Positions 55,249-64,000 of a DNA stretch of 64,000 nucleotides are shown piece by piece (within the stretch, counting starts at the first letter, position 1; the number at the start of each line of letters is the position of its first letter). Both the position numbers and the translations under genes were made by a program. Source of the stretch: Amoebophrya sp. A120 (Eukaryota; Sar; Dinophyceae; Syndiniales; Amoebophryaceae); NCBI GenBank assembly GCA_905178155.1, contig CAJINV010000002.1, positions 8,079,224-8,143,223 of the forward strand. Direction: 5' to 3'. The notes below the pieces were generated by a model. The model had not been told where the DNA came from, made no database searches, and saw nothing but the letters and a program-made list of their open reading frames with translations.

Positions 55249-58186
55249 ATGAGAAAATTTCTGAAAAAAGTCATGCAGCCTCGCCCGGGACTCAAAAGTC
55301 CGGGGCTTCTGGCAGCTCTGGCTCTGGCGGTTGTGCTCGGAGGAGCCGCGACCCGTGCAGTTCGTGCAGCCAGTTCCTCTTCCACTGCGCTTCTCGCTGG
55401 TGCTACAGATCCTGCTGGAAATGGTCCTGGTCCTCTCCCAGCAGGATCTTCGGTCCCGGTGCTTGCCGACCCGACTGCACCACACCAGCAAGATGATCAG
55501 CATGAACCTGCGGCGGACCACCTCCACAGCAACGTTGCCGACACGTCTGACGCCGAGCTGCCTGCGGTGCGGTTTATCACGCAGTGCGTGACGGACGGGT
55601 CAGAGGGTCTTTCCACGCGTGCGAGGGAGAAAATGTACTTTTTGTTCGAGAAACGGCGCTGGAAAAATCCAGAGGCGCTGGACATTCTCACCTACCTAGC
55701 GAACCTGCAAGCGGGGCATGAAGCAGTTCTTTCCACGACCTCCTCTAGAAGTACTTCGCAAGACCGCTCGATGTTCGCGGCCCTGCGGGAGAAGTATCAC
55801 CGGGCGGCCAACTGGTTCGAGGCCGTTCGCGTTCTGCGCGACGAGTTTTTTTGGACTGAGGAACAGGTGTTCGACGCAACCATTCTACCGTCGACCGGTC
55901 AACAGTCGTCTTTCGCTGGGTCCTCGTCGGCCTCGACGACAACATGGCCCTTCAACGAGACGGAAACGCGGGAGCATCGGAAGCTCTTCGTGATTGATCA
56001 ATCGGCGCCTGGTGTCGAGGACGAGATCGACCCCGCGCAACGAGGACCGGGTGAACAAGGTCGTGAAGGGTCATTTTCATCATCGCAGCTGCATCATAAC
56101 GTCGAAAAGGAAAATCGGCAAAAGAACATCAATACCCAGACGAACCGTTTGCTGCAGTCGCTGCAGGAAATTCCTTTCTTCACGGAGAGAAATTCTTTCA
56201 GTTCGCTGAAGAGACACCCTGCGACGACGTACTATGCGGTGGAATTCCTGACGACGCGAAAAGGGGGCGAGATGGGCTTTGGGCCCATCGTGCCACCTCC
56301 AACCGCCCCGAACCCCCTGGTCTACGTGGAAGATATGGGGGCCAGGCTGGCGGTGGAATTGCGGTTTTACAAACTGTATGTGACGCACAACCGCGGATCG
56401 TTCCTTTTCATACCTGCGGGCGAAGACACCGCTGTGGACATGCGTCACGGTCTGTTCAGGACACTAGGTTTGAACCCGCTGATCCGCGCGCGTCGTTCTG
56501 CGGACGCTGATTGGGCAGTGCCGCGGCACGAGAACAGGGAGCTGTGCGAGCGTTGGTACGTGTCCAAAGAAGTGGAGCTGCCCGGTCCCGACTTTGCAGA
56601 CGCGGCCGTGCAGACGATGCAACTGCACGACCATACGCTGCTGCCGTGGAGTGTGAAACACACCGCCAAGTCCGCTCTGAACACCCTGCTCCCGCGCATT
56701 TTTAGCGCACAAGAGGACCACAGGCAACGACCGCCAACGAGAACGAGGCTACGCTTTCCGCCGGTGGGGAAGCAAATAGAGCAGAACCTGGTTTTGCCGT
56801 TCCAAGGAGCAGCAGGCCGTCTGGTGGGGTCTGTGATGAACGGGCTGAGAGCGACGGTGTGGCGGTCGCCTTCCAATATAAGAGGAGGAAAAGCGCGTAT
56901 TGCAATCGTAATGATTTCGTAATATTAAGTCATCTTATTCGACGAGGATCAAATAAATTGGTTGTGCGACTTTCTGTTGCCTCTACAAACAGTTCTTCTC
57001 AGTGAGTATGCTTGCTGTCTATGAAGCCGAATATAAGTTCAATTTTGCATCGACATTGTCGACTCACACTTAAGCCTCGGCTCTCATTTTCGAAACTTTG
57101 GAGAAATTTCTAGGCTTGCCTGTTACAACTGGCTCGAGTCTGGTGTACCAAAGCGCGACTGGGAAGATTGTGATGTCAGCTCTTTTCTTTCGATGCGCAG
57201 GAGTTGTACCGCCGGCGCCGACGGCGTGGGAGCAGGTGCAGGCTTGCCCGGGCATCGGTTGCAACATTCTGCGGTTCTATGGCAGCGGGGTGATTGCGGA
57301 GGAGGATCAGTTTTGGAGAAACATGATCGCAAAGGCTTTGCGACAGGAATTTCACATTAATCTCGGAGAGGGCGCTCGCGATGTTGAAGGTGATCCACCC
57401 CCCGGTCCTGAGTACCGTGTCGAGGCGACCACCCGGGCAGAACTGTTGCAACACGCGAGCAACAGCGTAGAACACCGCTTCCGTCGACTGGCGCGCGATT
57501 GGGACCTGCTGCGAAGGCTGTTCCCCTTGGAACAGCACACCCGCGGTTTCTTCCGCTTGCCCGGTCATGGGCCCGGCGCTGGCCGACGTCTGGTGGTCCC
57601 CGTGCCGGAAGCTGCTTACGACGGCATTTGCAGTCTCGCGTCCACTTGTAAGAAGAGGTTTTGTCCGAAAAGGCGAGCACCCGCCGTCTGCCGACGAATT
57701 GCAAAGCGCGTGCGCGACGACTACGTGCACAAAAACTGCGCTTCGGGCGTGGACTTGGGAAAGGACAAGTTTCTAGTGACCGAGTGGCGGAAGATTGAGA
57801 ATATCGCAAACATTTTGGACGATGTGTGGCGGAAAGCGCCGGGGGCTTTGAAAACGGAGCTGCGAAAAGCTCTAGGCATGGAGGCTCCTGCTCACGAAGC
57901 AGGGGAGCAGGAAGCAGCTCCAGGCGACCCGTTGGGCAAGTTTGGCTCGCAATTTTTTCCGAATCACGAGCAGATCACGCTGGCCCGTGCGCGGTCCATG
58001 GTCGGGAAAAATGGGCACCTTCCCTTTCTGCCGTTTATGGAGCACCCGGAGCGGAACCAGTGGGAGACGCAGGCACTGGAGATCGAGTTGACCAGCTTGG
58101 TCCTAAAAAAGACGATTACCATCCTAGTGACACCTATCGCAAGAGAAAACTGCTTCACTGGAAATTTGTGCGATGCAGGAAGATAG
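55249..58186 (+). CDS. Predicted secreted or signal-anchored protein, 877 aa if spliced, unknown
   Basis: Starts at ATG 55249. Residues ~1-20 are basic and followed by a hydrophobic run (GLLAALALAVVLGGAATRAV), a signal peptide or anchor. The first exon would otherwise stop at 56922. An alternative is splicing at 56896|GTATTG to ...CGATGCGCAG|57201: the phases match (C|GA), the donor fits the GTA pattern of other introns here, and the acceptor follows a pyrimidine tract. Joined, the second exon (57201-58186) adds ~328 residues with Cys-rich parts (CPGIGC, CKKRFCPKRRAPAVC). Without splicing, the second frame would have no ATG near its start. No domain is recognised. The merge is an inference from splice phase and context. 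Confidence 0.55.
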
Positions 58187-58415
58187 TAGGTATCACGCAA
58201 CTGCGACATCACAGAAACTTCCTATGGTTTTGCGAGAAATTGAAATGCAATTCCATTTCTAGCCGTGCCTTCCAGTAGAAAGCGCGCATACGAAATCTCT
58301 TATGTCATGCGAAAGTAACCTGTTGCATGCGAAAGAAACCTGTCATGCGAATTATCCTCCAATATCTCTACAGTGAAATGCTTTTTTCGCACGATGCAGC
58401 CTTTCGGGAGAAGGG
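58187..58415. other. Short intergenic stretch with introner-like words
   Basis: Contains repeated CATGCGAAAG and CTGTCATGCGAA words (58294-58345) like introner interiors, but I could not find matching terminal arms or a direct repeat, so no element is called. Confidence 0.4.
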
Positions 58416-59398
58416 TATCCTGAGTAAAAACATCCCCACACCAGAGTCAAGATGGGGATTTTGCAACACAAACCTAGAACTTTTGGGGGTCACGCATCAC
58501 AGGTTGCAGTCCGTAGTGTAGTGCAGGTTCGCAAGGCCAGCTGCATCAGAAATCCATCTGCTTATCCTGTTTACAGCATTACAAATTCCAAAACATGACT
58601 AAAAATGCCTCTCCTTGCGATGCGCATTACAAATGTTCCTGTCATTGCAAATCTGCATGACAACTCTGGCAGCGGGGCGCACTGACAAAAAGAGGCGGAA
58701 CGCAGCGAGGAGAGTGGCCTCGCTGTCGTTGCCGACCCAAGCAAATTTGATCCGTATCGTAGACGTAAGCACACTGCGCAAAAGATCCGGCAGCTTGTTT
58801 TTTGGCTGTCCCCCACTTATTAGATTGTCGTCAAAAATTAGTGATAGCGTTACTCCATTGCCGCCTTTGCGATATTTTTTTAGCGGACCCCGCACCAGAT
58901 CCCTCATGCCATTCCCGCGCAGTATTGAACACGTTTGACTCAATCACATAGACTCCCCTCGCTTCGGCACACCTCATCTGCCTAGTCGCCCCTAGGTAGG
59001 TGCAGGAATTTTCTGTGTGGGCTTTTTCTGATTAATTATTCCGACAGGGGCTGCGTCTTTTTTTTCTGCCTTGCCAGCAGAGTATGTGTGAAAGGGGGGG
59101 AATTGACGGAAGTGGAGCGAGACCTTGGTGCTGGAGAAGAGGACAAGAGTGGAAATGGTACAAACAAAAAACAAGCACCAATATACCCGCGCCATCTGCT
59201 TAACTGTGTGAATTATTGTGTCGGCCCGGTCCTGTTTAGTCGCAGGTCGGTGTCCGTGAGATCAGAATTCACATGTTAAGTAACGCACACCGGCTCCTAG
59301 CTTAAAAAAAATGATGAATTTATATGCGAATGGGGCCCAATCAAAAAAAAAAAAATCTGCATGACAACTCTGGTGTGGGGACGTTTTTACTCAGGATA
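58416..59398. mobile_element. Introner-like D2 (family D, long form, outside a known CDS)
   Basis: A 983-bp element with near-perfect ends, beginning TATCCTGAGTAAAAAC and ending GTTTTTACTCAGGATA. The direct repeat is AAGGG at 58411-58415 and 59399-59403. It lies ~230 bp beyond the stop of the preceding gene, so it is intergenic or in a 3' untranslated region. Its interior carries a ~700-bp insert between two exact 21-bp repeats (58649-58669 and 59353-59373; core ATCTGCATGACAACT). The insert ends in thirteen A residues (59343-59355) and contains the nested inverted repeat CTTAACTGTGTGAA (59199) / TTCACATGTTAAG (59268) that D1 also has. Confidence 0.85.
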
Positions 59399-59403
59399 AA
59401 GGG

Positions 59404-61114
59404 GTACGCGTAATCAGGCTGGCGAAAGTTTCCGCGGCCTTCCGTCTGGGCTCGGGGCGATGATGCAGTTCTTGTAAAAATCGGTGCGCGGAGGCGGAGC
59501 AACCGACGGGTTCACTGACTTGTATTGGAAATAAAGGATGACGAAGATATCGCAAATGCACTTTTTTACTTGTACAGGGGCGGCAGTCCCTCTTGACGAG
59601 ATTACTTTACATATATCGAGCATCAAAATTATACTTTGTCAGCGAAGAATTTTTGACTTTCTACATCTAGTAGTAAATTTTCAAGACATTAATTCTGCAT
59701 GAAGAGCCGGTTTTCATCAGCGGTTGCTGAGTTTTGTTTTTTTTTTGACTACACAACTAAGATTCATTTTTGTTTCGCAGTGGCAATATACGATTATTTC
59801 CAAATGATCGTATAAATTCGAAAGAAGCCCACTGATGCGCTGCAGCGGGAAGGCGCACAGTGCTATTTTACGCGAAAACGAAATTTTTGGGCGAACGCGA
59901 TCGTGGGATAGGTTCTAACAAGGTAGTTTCGCCAAAACTGCCTCACGTTCGAAAGAACTTGATGCACTTCTAAGTCCACGTAGGCAAGGAAAATCTCACA
60001 CACGCGTTCCCGACCGAATATCAAGCGTGAAAATTCGAAATGCAACACAGCTGTTCTGACAGGAAGCGTGGACAGATCAGATTGTCGGTAGAAAGATCAT
60101 TATCCACGTCGGTGACGCCTGTATTGATTGTAGCGTGATCGGTCTACTATGTCGGTAAAACTAAGTTGAAAACTCAAACGAAAAAGTTAGGGGTGTTGAC
60201 AACCGTGCCAGCTTGGTCGTGCCAAAATTGCGGAGATCAAAAATACTTGAAGGGTCTTGTGCAAAAAAACGAGGCTTAAAAAAGAGAGATCGGCAGAGAT
60301 TGTATCCAAATAAAGGTAAGAGAGGGAACGTGGTCCTCACATGGTGTGTGTCTCTGAGTATGTACAACAGATCAAGAAGGCCAACGCTCCTGCAACAAAA
60401 CAAATTGTACGTTGCCAAGAACTTCTGATCCGATTCGAAATCTTCAATATATTTGCTAAAGCTGCACAATTTCTTGTACAGAAATCGAGGAGCGAACAAG
60501 TGGATCTTCATCGCCTTTTAAAAATGAAATGTTGATGTCGCCAATCGATACTTGAAAGCTACCTGACCAAAATCACATAAAAATCTTCTGCCAGGACCAC
60601 CGTCGTGGAAAAGAGGTCCCCACCACAGCTACTGCTTAGTAGTGTCCAAATTGGTTCTTCAGAACAAGGGTTCTGCTCGCAGTGTCGCGTCATCGTACGA
60701 GAGCAGTGGATCGAAGTCCGATTTATGATGAAAATTTGATATTGAGTTAGAAAGAAAAAGTGCGAGGACAATTTCTCAAAACCTCTCTCGTCCTCTTCCG
60801 CTGCATTCCATTTCTGTTTTTTCGCCGAAACAAGGAAGGAACAAGAAGCGACCTAGCTATCTTCATCCATTGATATCACAGTCTCACTGTAGTGGTCTTT
60901 CAGCGAACACCAAAACTGAACCTGTTTTCGACTACGACTCCTTGATGACCCAATCAATTACCCAAGAACGTGCTTAGACCAACTTTGGCTACGGGAAAAA
61001 AGAACTTCGGAATACATTCGACGATTACAATATATTTGAAACACATCGGCGAAATAACACGACTGTTTGCTACAAAGTCGATAAGTATCCTCCTAGAAAT
61101 AGGCTGAGAACAAA
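59404..61114. other. Intergenic, about 1.7 kb, no gene seen
   Basis: AT-rich with short frames only. No RNA gene, splice-supported gene or introner arm recognised. Confidence 0.55.
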
Positions 61115-64000
61115 ATGGGTGTGCCAACCTTCTTTCGCTGGCTGTGTACCCGGTACCCCAAGACCATCCGGGACGCAGTGGAGAAGGAGCTGATCGAGAA
61201 GGATGGTCGTTTCGTGCCAATCGACATCAACGAGGAAAACCCGATATCCTGTGCAAAAGTATCGCACTCGTATTGCAATCATGCATTACAAATCTTTTTC
61301 TTAAACGTTAATCAGCATTACAAATTTTATTTCTCATGCTGAGGAAATTCGTAATGCATTTATACGAGTGCGATTGCGATACTTTTGCAATTCATACCCG
61401 AACGGCGGGTTCGACTGTCTCTACCTGGATATGAACGCAATCATTCACCCTTGTTCCCACCCCGAGGAGGGAAAACCGCCAAAAAACGAGGGGGAGATGT
61501 TTGAGTTGATCTTCCTGTACATCGACAGGTACAGATGAATTTACGATAATATTATGGTGAACATTTCATTAGTTGTGCTTGTGCGGTAGAACAAGCATGG
61601 CGTAATTATTTGGTGGGACGAGGAGGAACACGAACAGTTACATTACTAGAATTTTTGCAAAATTGCAAAACCTTGGACGTAAAAATAAACGCCTCGCTTG
61701 TAATATTTTGCTACGGTCGTCGTGTATGTCTTTGCACTAAATGACGTGGCAAAAGAGAAAAATCGCCAAACATTGATTCCGCAGGCCCGTGTGCGAAGGT
61801 ATTTTTTTCAAAAAAAAAAACAGGATCATCCGTATCGTCCGACCCAACAAGCTGCTCTACATGGCAGTCGACGGCTGCGCGCCGCGTGCCAAGATGAACC
61901 AGCAACGGGCGCGTCGATTTCGTGCGGCCCAGGAACGCGACGAACAGGCAGCGGAAAAGGAGAAGCTCAAAGCCGAGTGGGAGGCCGAAGGCAGGAAATT
62001 GCCACCGAAACAGGCACTGGCAGCCGCGTTCGACTCGAATGTTATCACACCAGGTACAACTACTAGCGCGAAAGATTAACATATGCGAATGATTTGTTCA
62101 TCTCTATACCTTTTTTCCGTCGTGGAATAGGAAGACGAGTTTTTTTTTTCCATCACGCAACCAAGAACATAGAAACAATTATGCCTTATCATCATCACGA
62201 CATCTTCACAGGAACGAAGTTTATGTGGGACCTGAACGAGGCTATTAAGTACTACATCCACGAGCGAACGAACTTCGATCCTTTGTGGCAAAAACTCCGG
62301 TTCCGCGTGATTCTGTCCGACTGCCAGATTCCCGGGGAGGGAGAGCACAAGTTGATGGACTTCATCCGAATTCAGCGGGCCCAGCCCGAGTACGACCCGA
62401 ACACGCGGCACTGCATCTACGGCGCGGACGCGGATCTGATCCACCTGGCGCTGGCCAGCCACGAAACGCACTTCCACATCATTCGTGAGGTGGTCTTGCC
62501 AAAAGAGGAGAAGAAGCAGGACCCCTGGGAGCAGTTCGAGGCCGATGAGGAGGAGGCGGAGGAGGTCGCGAAGGCCAAGCCCTTCCAGTTCATCAACATC
62601 GGCGTGCTGCGCCAGTATTTGTACTTCGAGTTCGAACCCCTCCGGGACAAGCTGCCCTTCCCGTACAACTTCGAGCGGTGCGTGGACGACTTCGTCTTCT
62701 TCTGTTTCTTCGTCGGGAACGATTTTTTACCGCACTTGCCCTCCTTGAACATCAGGGACGGCAGCATCGACATGATGATTCTGCTCTACCTGGAAACGCT
62801 CCCCAAACTCGGCGACTACCTGACCGACGCGGGGACCTTGAACCTGGAAACGACGGAGAAGTTTCTGGAGGACCTCGGGTCCGTCGAGGATCAGGTGTTC
62901 AAAAACCGGCTCGCGCGGGAGGCCAAGCAGAAGCAGGAGTTCGACGAGGCGCGGGACGGGGGCAAGGGGCTGGAGGAACTGGAGAAAAACGTGGAGGACG
63001 ACGAGGAGGAGGCGAAGATCGAGCGGATCAAGCGGGAAAAGCGCGACAAGGAACTGCAGGAGAAGAAGACCAAGGGCGAGTCCGCGAAGGGCATGGCGGA
63101 GGGGAAGAAGAAGAAAAAAATCGTCCGGAAAAAGAAGGGCATCGAGGTGAAAAAGGATGCGGACAAGAAGGAGGCCAGCGAAAAGAAGGACGAAAAAGCA
63201 TCGCCAAAGAATTCGCCGAAGCAGGCCGCGAAGAAGGTCGACGTGACGGCGGCAGCGGATCAGCTCGCCGCGCTCTTCGACAACGAGGCGGAATCCAGTA
63301 TCCTATGTAAAAACGTATCCACCCCATAGTCAAGATGGGGAATCGGCTAGACAAATCCACAAGCTTTGGCTGTTTCGCATGACAAATTTGGACGCGTAGT
63401 GTAGTTGTGTTTGAGCTAGTTCAGCAGCATTACAGATCTAGTTTCTCATGCTGATTGGAGCATGACAAATTTCAAAACACCATTAGAAAATGCTTCTCAT
63501 GGGGCTCCGCATGAGAAACATTTTAAGCATGCAGACTTGCGTGACAACTATGGTGTGGGGACGTTTTTACACAGGATATGCAGTTCCGAAGAAGAAGTCG
63601 AAGTCACGGATGACGAGGCCAGCGACGCCGAGAAGCCGAAAGAGAAACCCTCACCCATGGCGAAGGTACTAGAGAAGATTTTACCGTCTGCGTTTGCGTA
63701 TGAGGATACAGAGACAGACCCCAAATAACCCCATGCATATAGTTATAATCTTATCGATTGGCAGCTCTTTAGTGCTTGGTTCAAGGTGGAGATGTGTATT
63801 TACTTTTATCGGAACAGTGGTAGCAAGAGTCTTGAGTTTTGCATAAGGCAGAAACAGAAAGCGGTTAACGACCGAGGACATCGACTCTGGCGTCCTGTGA
63901 ACAAGCGCATGAAACAACTTTTTTCAAAAATCACTCACAGCCCGTCGTGAACTCGAAGAGACGCGAGGAGAAGATGGAAGAAGCGTTTTTGAAGCAGGTG
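61115..64000 (+). CDS. Xrn2/Rat1-like 5'-3' exoribonuclease, 3' partial, two introners
   Basis: Exons are 61115-61244, 61402-61528, 61824-62053, 62212-63298, 63584-63665 and 63941-64000+. Introners B2 and D3 cause the first and fourth breaks; the others are GTA...AG. The Xrn family degrades 5'-monophosphate RNA processively; Xrn2/Rat1 acts in the nucleus on termination and rRNA. The start [15 protein letters not shown] and [67 protein letters not shown] and [13 protein letters not shown] carry the conserved Asp/Glu metal ligands. The CCHC zinc knuckle usual in Xrn2/Rat1 is absent; an acidic segment ([20 protein letters not shown]) sits there. A Lys/Glu-rich block (~390-510) precedes the right edge. 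The last splice (63666-63940) is inferred; read straight through, the frame stops at 63728, too early for this family. Confidence 0.9.
61245..61396. mobile_element. Introner B2 (family B, short fold-back)
   Basis: A 152-bp element with arms AAAAGTATCGCACTCGTAT and ATACGAGTGCGATTGCGATA, related to B1. It begins TATCC and ends CATA. The direct repeat is CCCGA at 61240-61244 and 61397-61401. Excision joins AAC CCG A|AC GGC GGG TTC, rebuilding the conserved Xrn stretch [14 protein letters not shown]. The family-wide conservation of this exact region makes the excision boundary very secure. Confidence 0.92.
63299..63578. mobile_element. Introner D3 (family D, short form)
   Basis: A 280-bp element with arms TATCCTATGTAAAAACGTA and ACGTTTTTACACAGGATA. 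The direct repeat is TCCAG at 63294-63298 against TGCAG at 63579-63583, one mismatch. Excision joins GAA TCC AG|T TCC GAA GAA in frame. It lacks the poly(A) insert of D1 and D2, so it represents the unoccupied form of family D. Confidence 0.87.

Noticed and set aside
58950..58985. CTCGCTTCGGCA, resembling the 5' stem-loop of U6 snRNA, inside element D2
   Set aside because: Only a 12-base match; the conserved U6 ACAGAGA region and the rest do not follow.
63666..63728. Reading through to a stop at 63728 as the end of the exoribonuclease
   Set aside because: A GTACTA donor at 63666 and a CACAG acceptor at 63940 in matching phase fit better, and the family protein is much longer.

Overview
The window is nuclear DNA of a eukaryote. 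Genes are split by spliceosomal introns, several encode eukaryote-only machinery (CCT chaperonin subunit zeta, U2 snRNP protein A', a Xrn2/Rat1-type exoribonuclease, a phosphatidylinositol-phosphate kinase, a GT7 galactosyltransferase), and DHFR and thymidylate synthase are fused as in alveolates, plants and kinetoplastids. All fifteen supported genes lie on the + strand, which recalls the unidirectional gene arrays of dinoflagellates. The strongest clue is a set of inverted-repeat elements inside reading frames that must be removed precisely from the mRNA. These match the introner elements with non-canonical splice sites described in the dinoflagellate parasite Amoebophrya (Syndiniales). I therefore infer an Amoebophrya-like syndinean. 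No sequence search was possible.

Layout: RCC1-repeat protein, truncated by the left edge (1-3925, four introners); unknown 693-aa protein (4722-6803); small secreted protein (7999-8628); membrane protein (9962-12428, three introners); glutathione S-transferase (15127-16290, two canonical introns); CCT6 (17627-20572, seven canonical introns); small membrane protein (21293-21970); GT7 glycosyltransferase (22453-27783, two introners plus one canonical intron); GC-rich island 1 (about 28050-30150); membrane protein (30942-33218); U2A' (34133-35421); DHFR-TS (36077-38281); GC-rich island 2 (about 38690-40450); coiled-coil protein (40550-42864); PIP kinase (43802-49480); protein-kinase-like protein with an RS-like tail (50517-53807); secreted or membrane protein (55249-58186); a long intergenic introner (58416-59398); Xrn2/Rat1-like nuclease (61115 to beyond the right edge, two introners).

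The main result is the introner system. Twelve elements fall into at least five families (A-E here) with unrelated terminal inverted repeats and interiors. Nearly all share one boundary rule: the element begins TAT and ends ATA (one ends GATC), and it sits between copies of a 5-bp direct repeat, two of these pairs having one mismatch. For the eleven elements inside genes, removing the element plus one repeat copy restores an open, family-consistent reading frame. In ten of twelve the left repeat ends in G, so the left junction reads G|TAT and resembles the GTA... donors of the ordinary introns here, yet in all but one case the right end is not AG at the matching position. Two D-family elements also carry a longer insert with a poly(A) run between 15-21-bp direct repeats, which looks like a retroposon nested in the introner.

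The genes do not form a pathway. They are a housekeeping mix: protein folding, splicing, RNA decay, folate/dTMP synthesis, lipid signalling, glycosylation and detoxification. Intergenic DNA is AT-rich with no recognised RNA genes. The two GC-rich islands stand out sharply in composition and have no convincing coding content.
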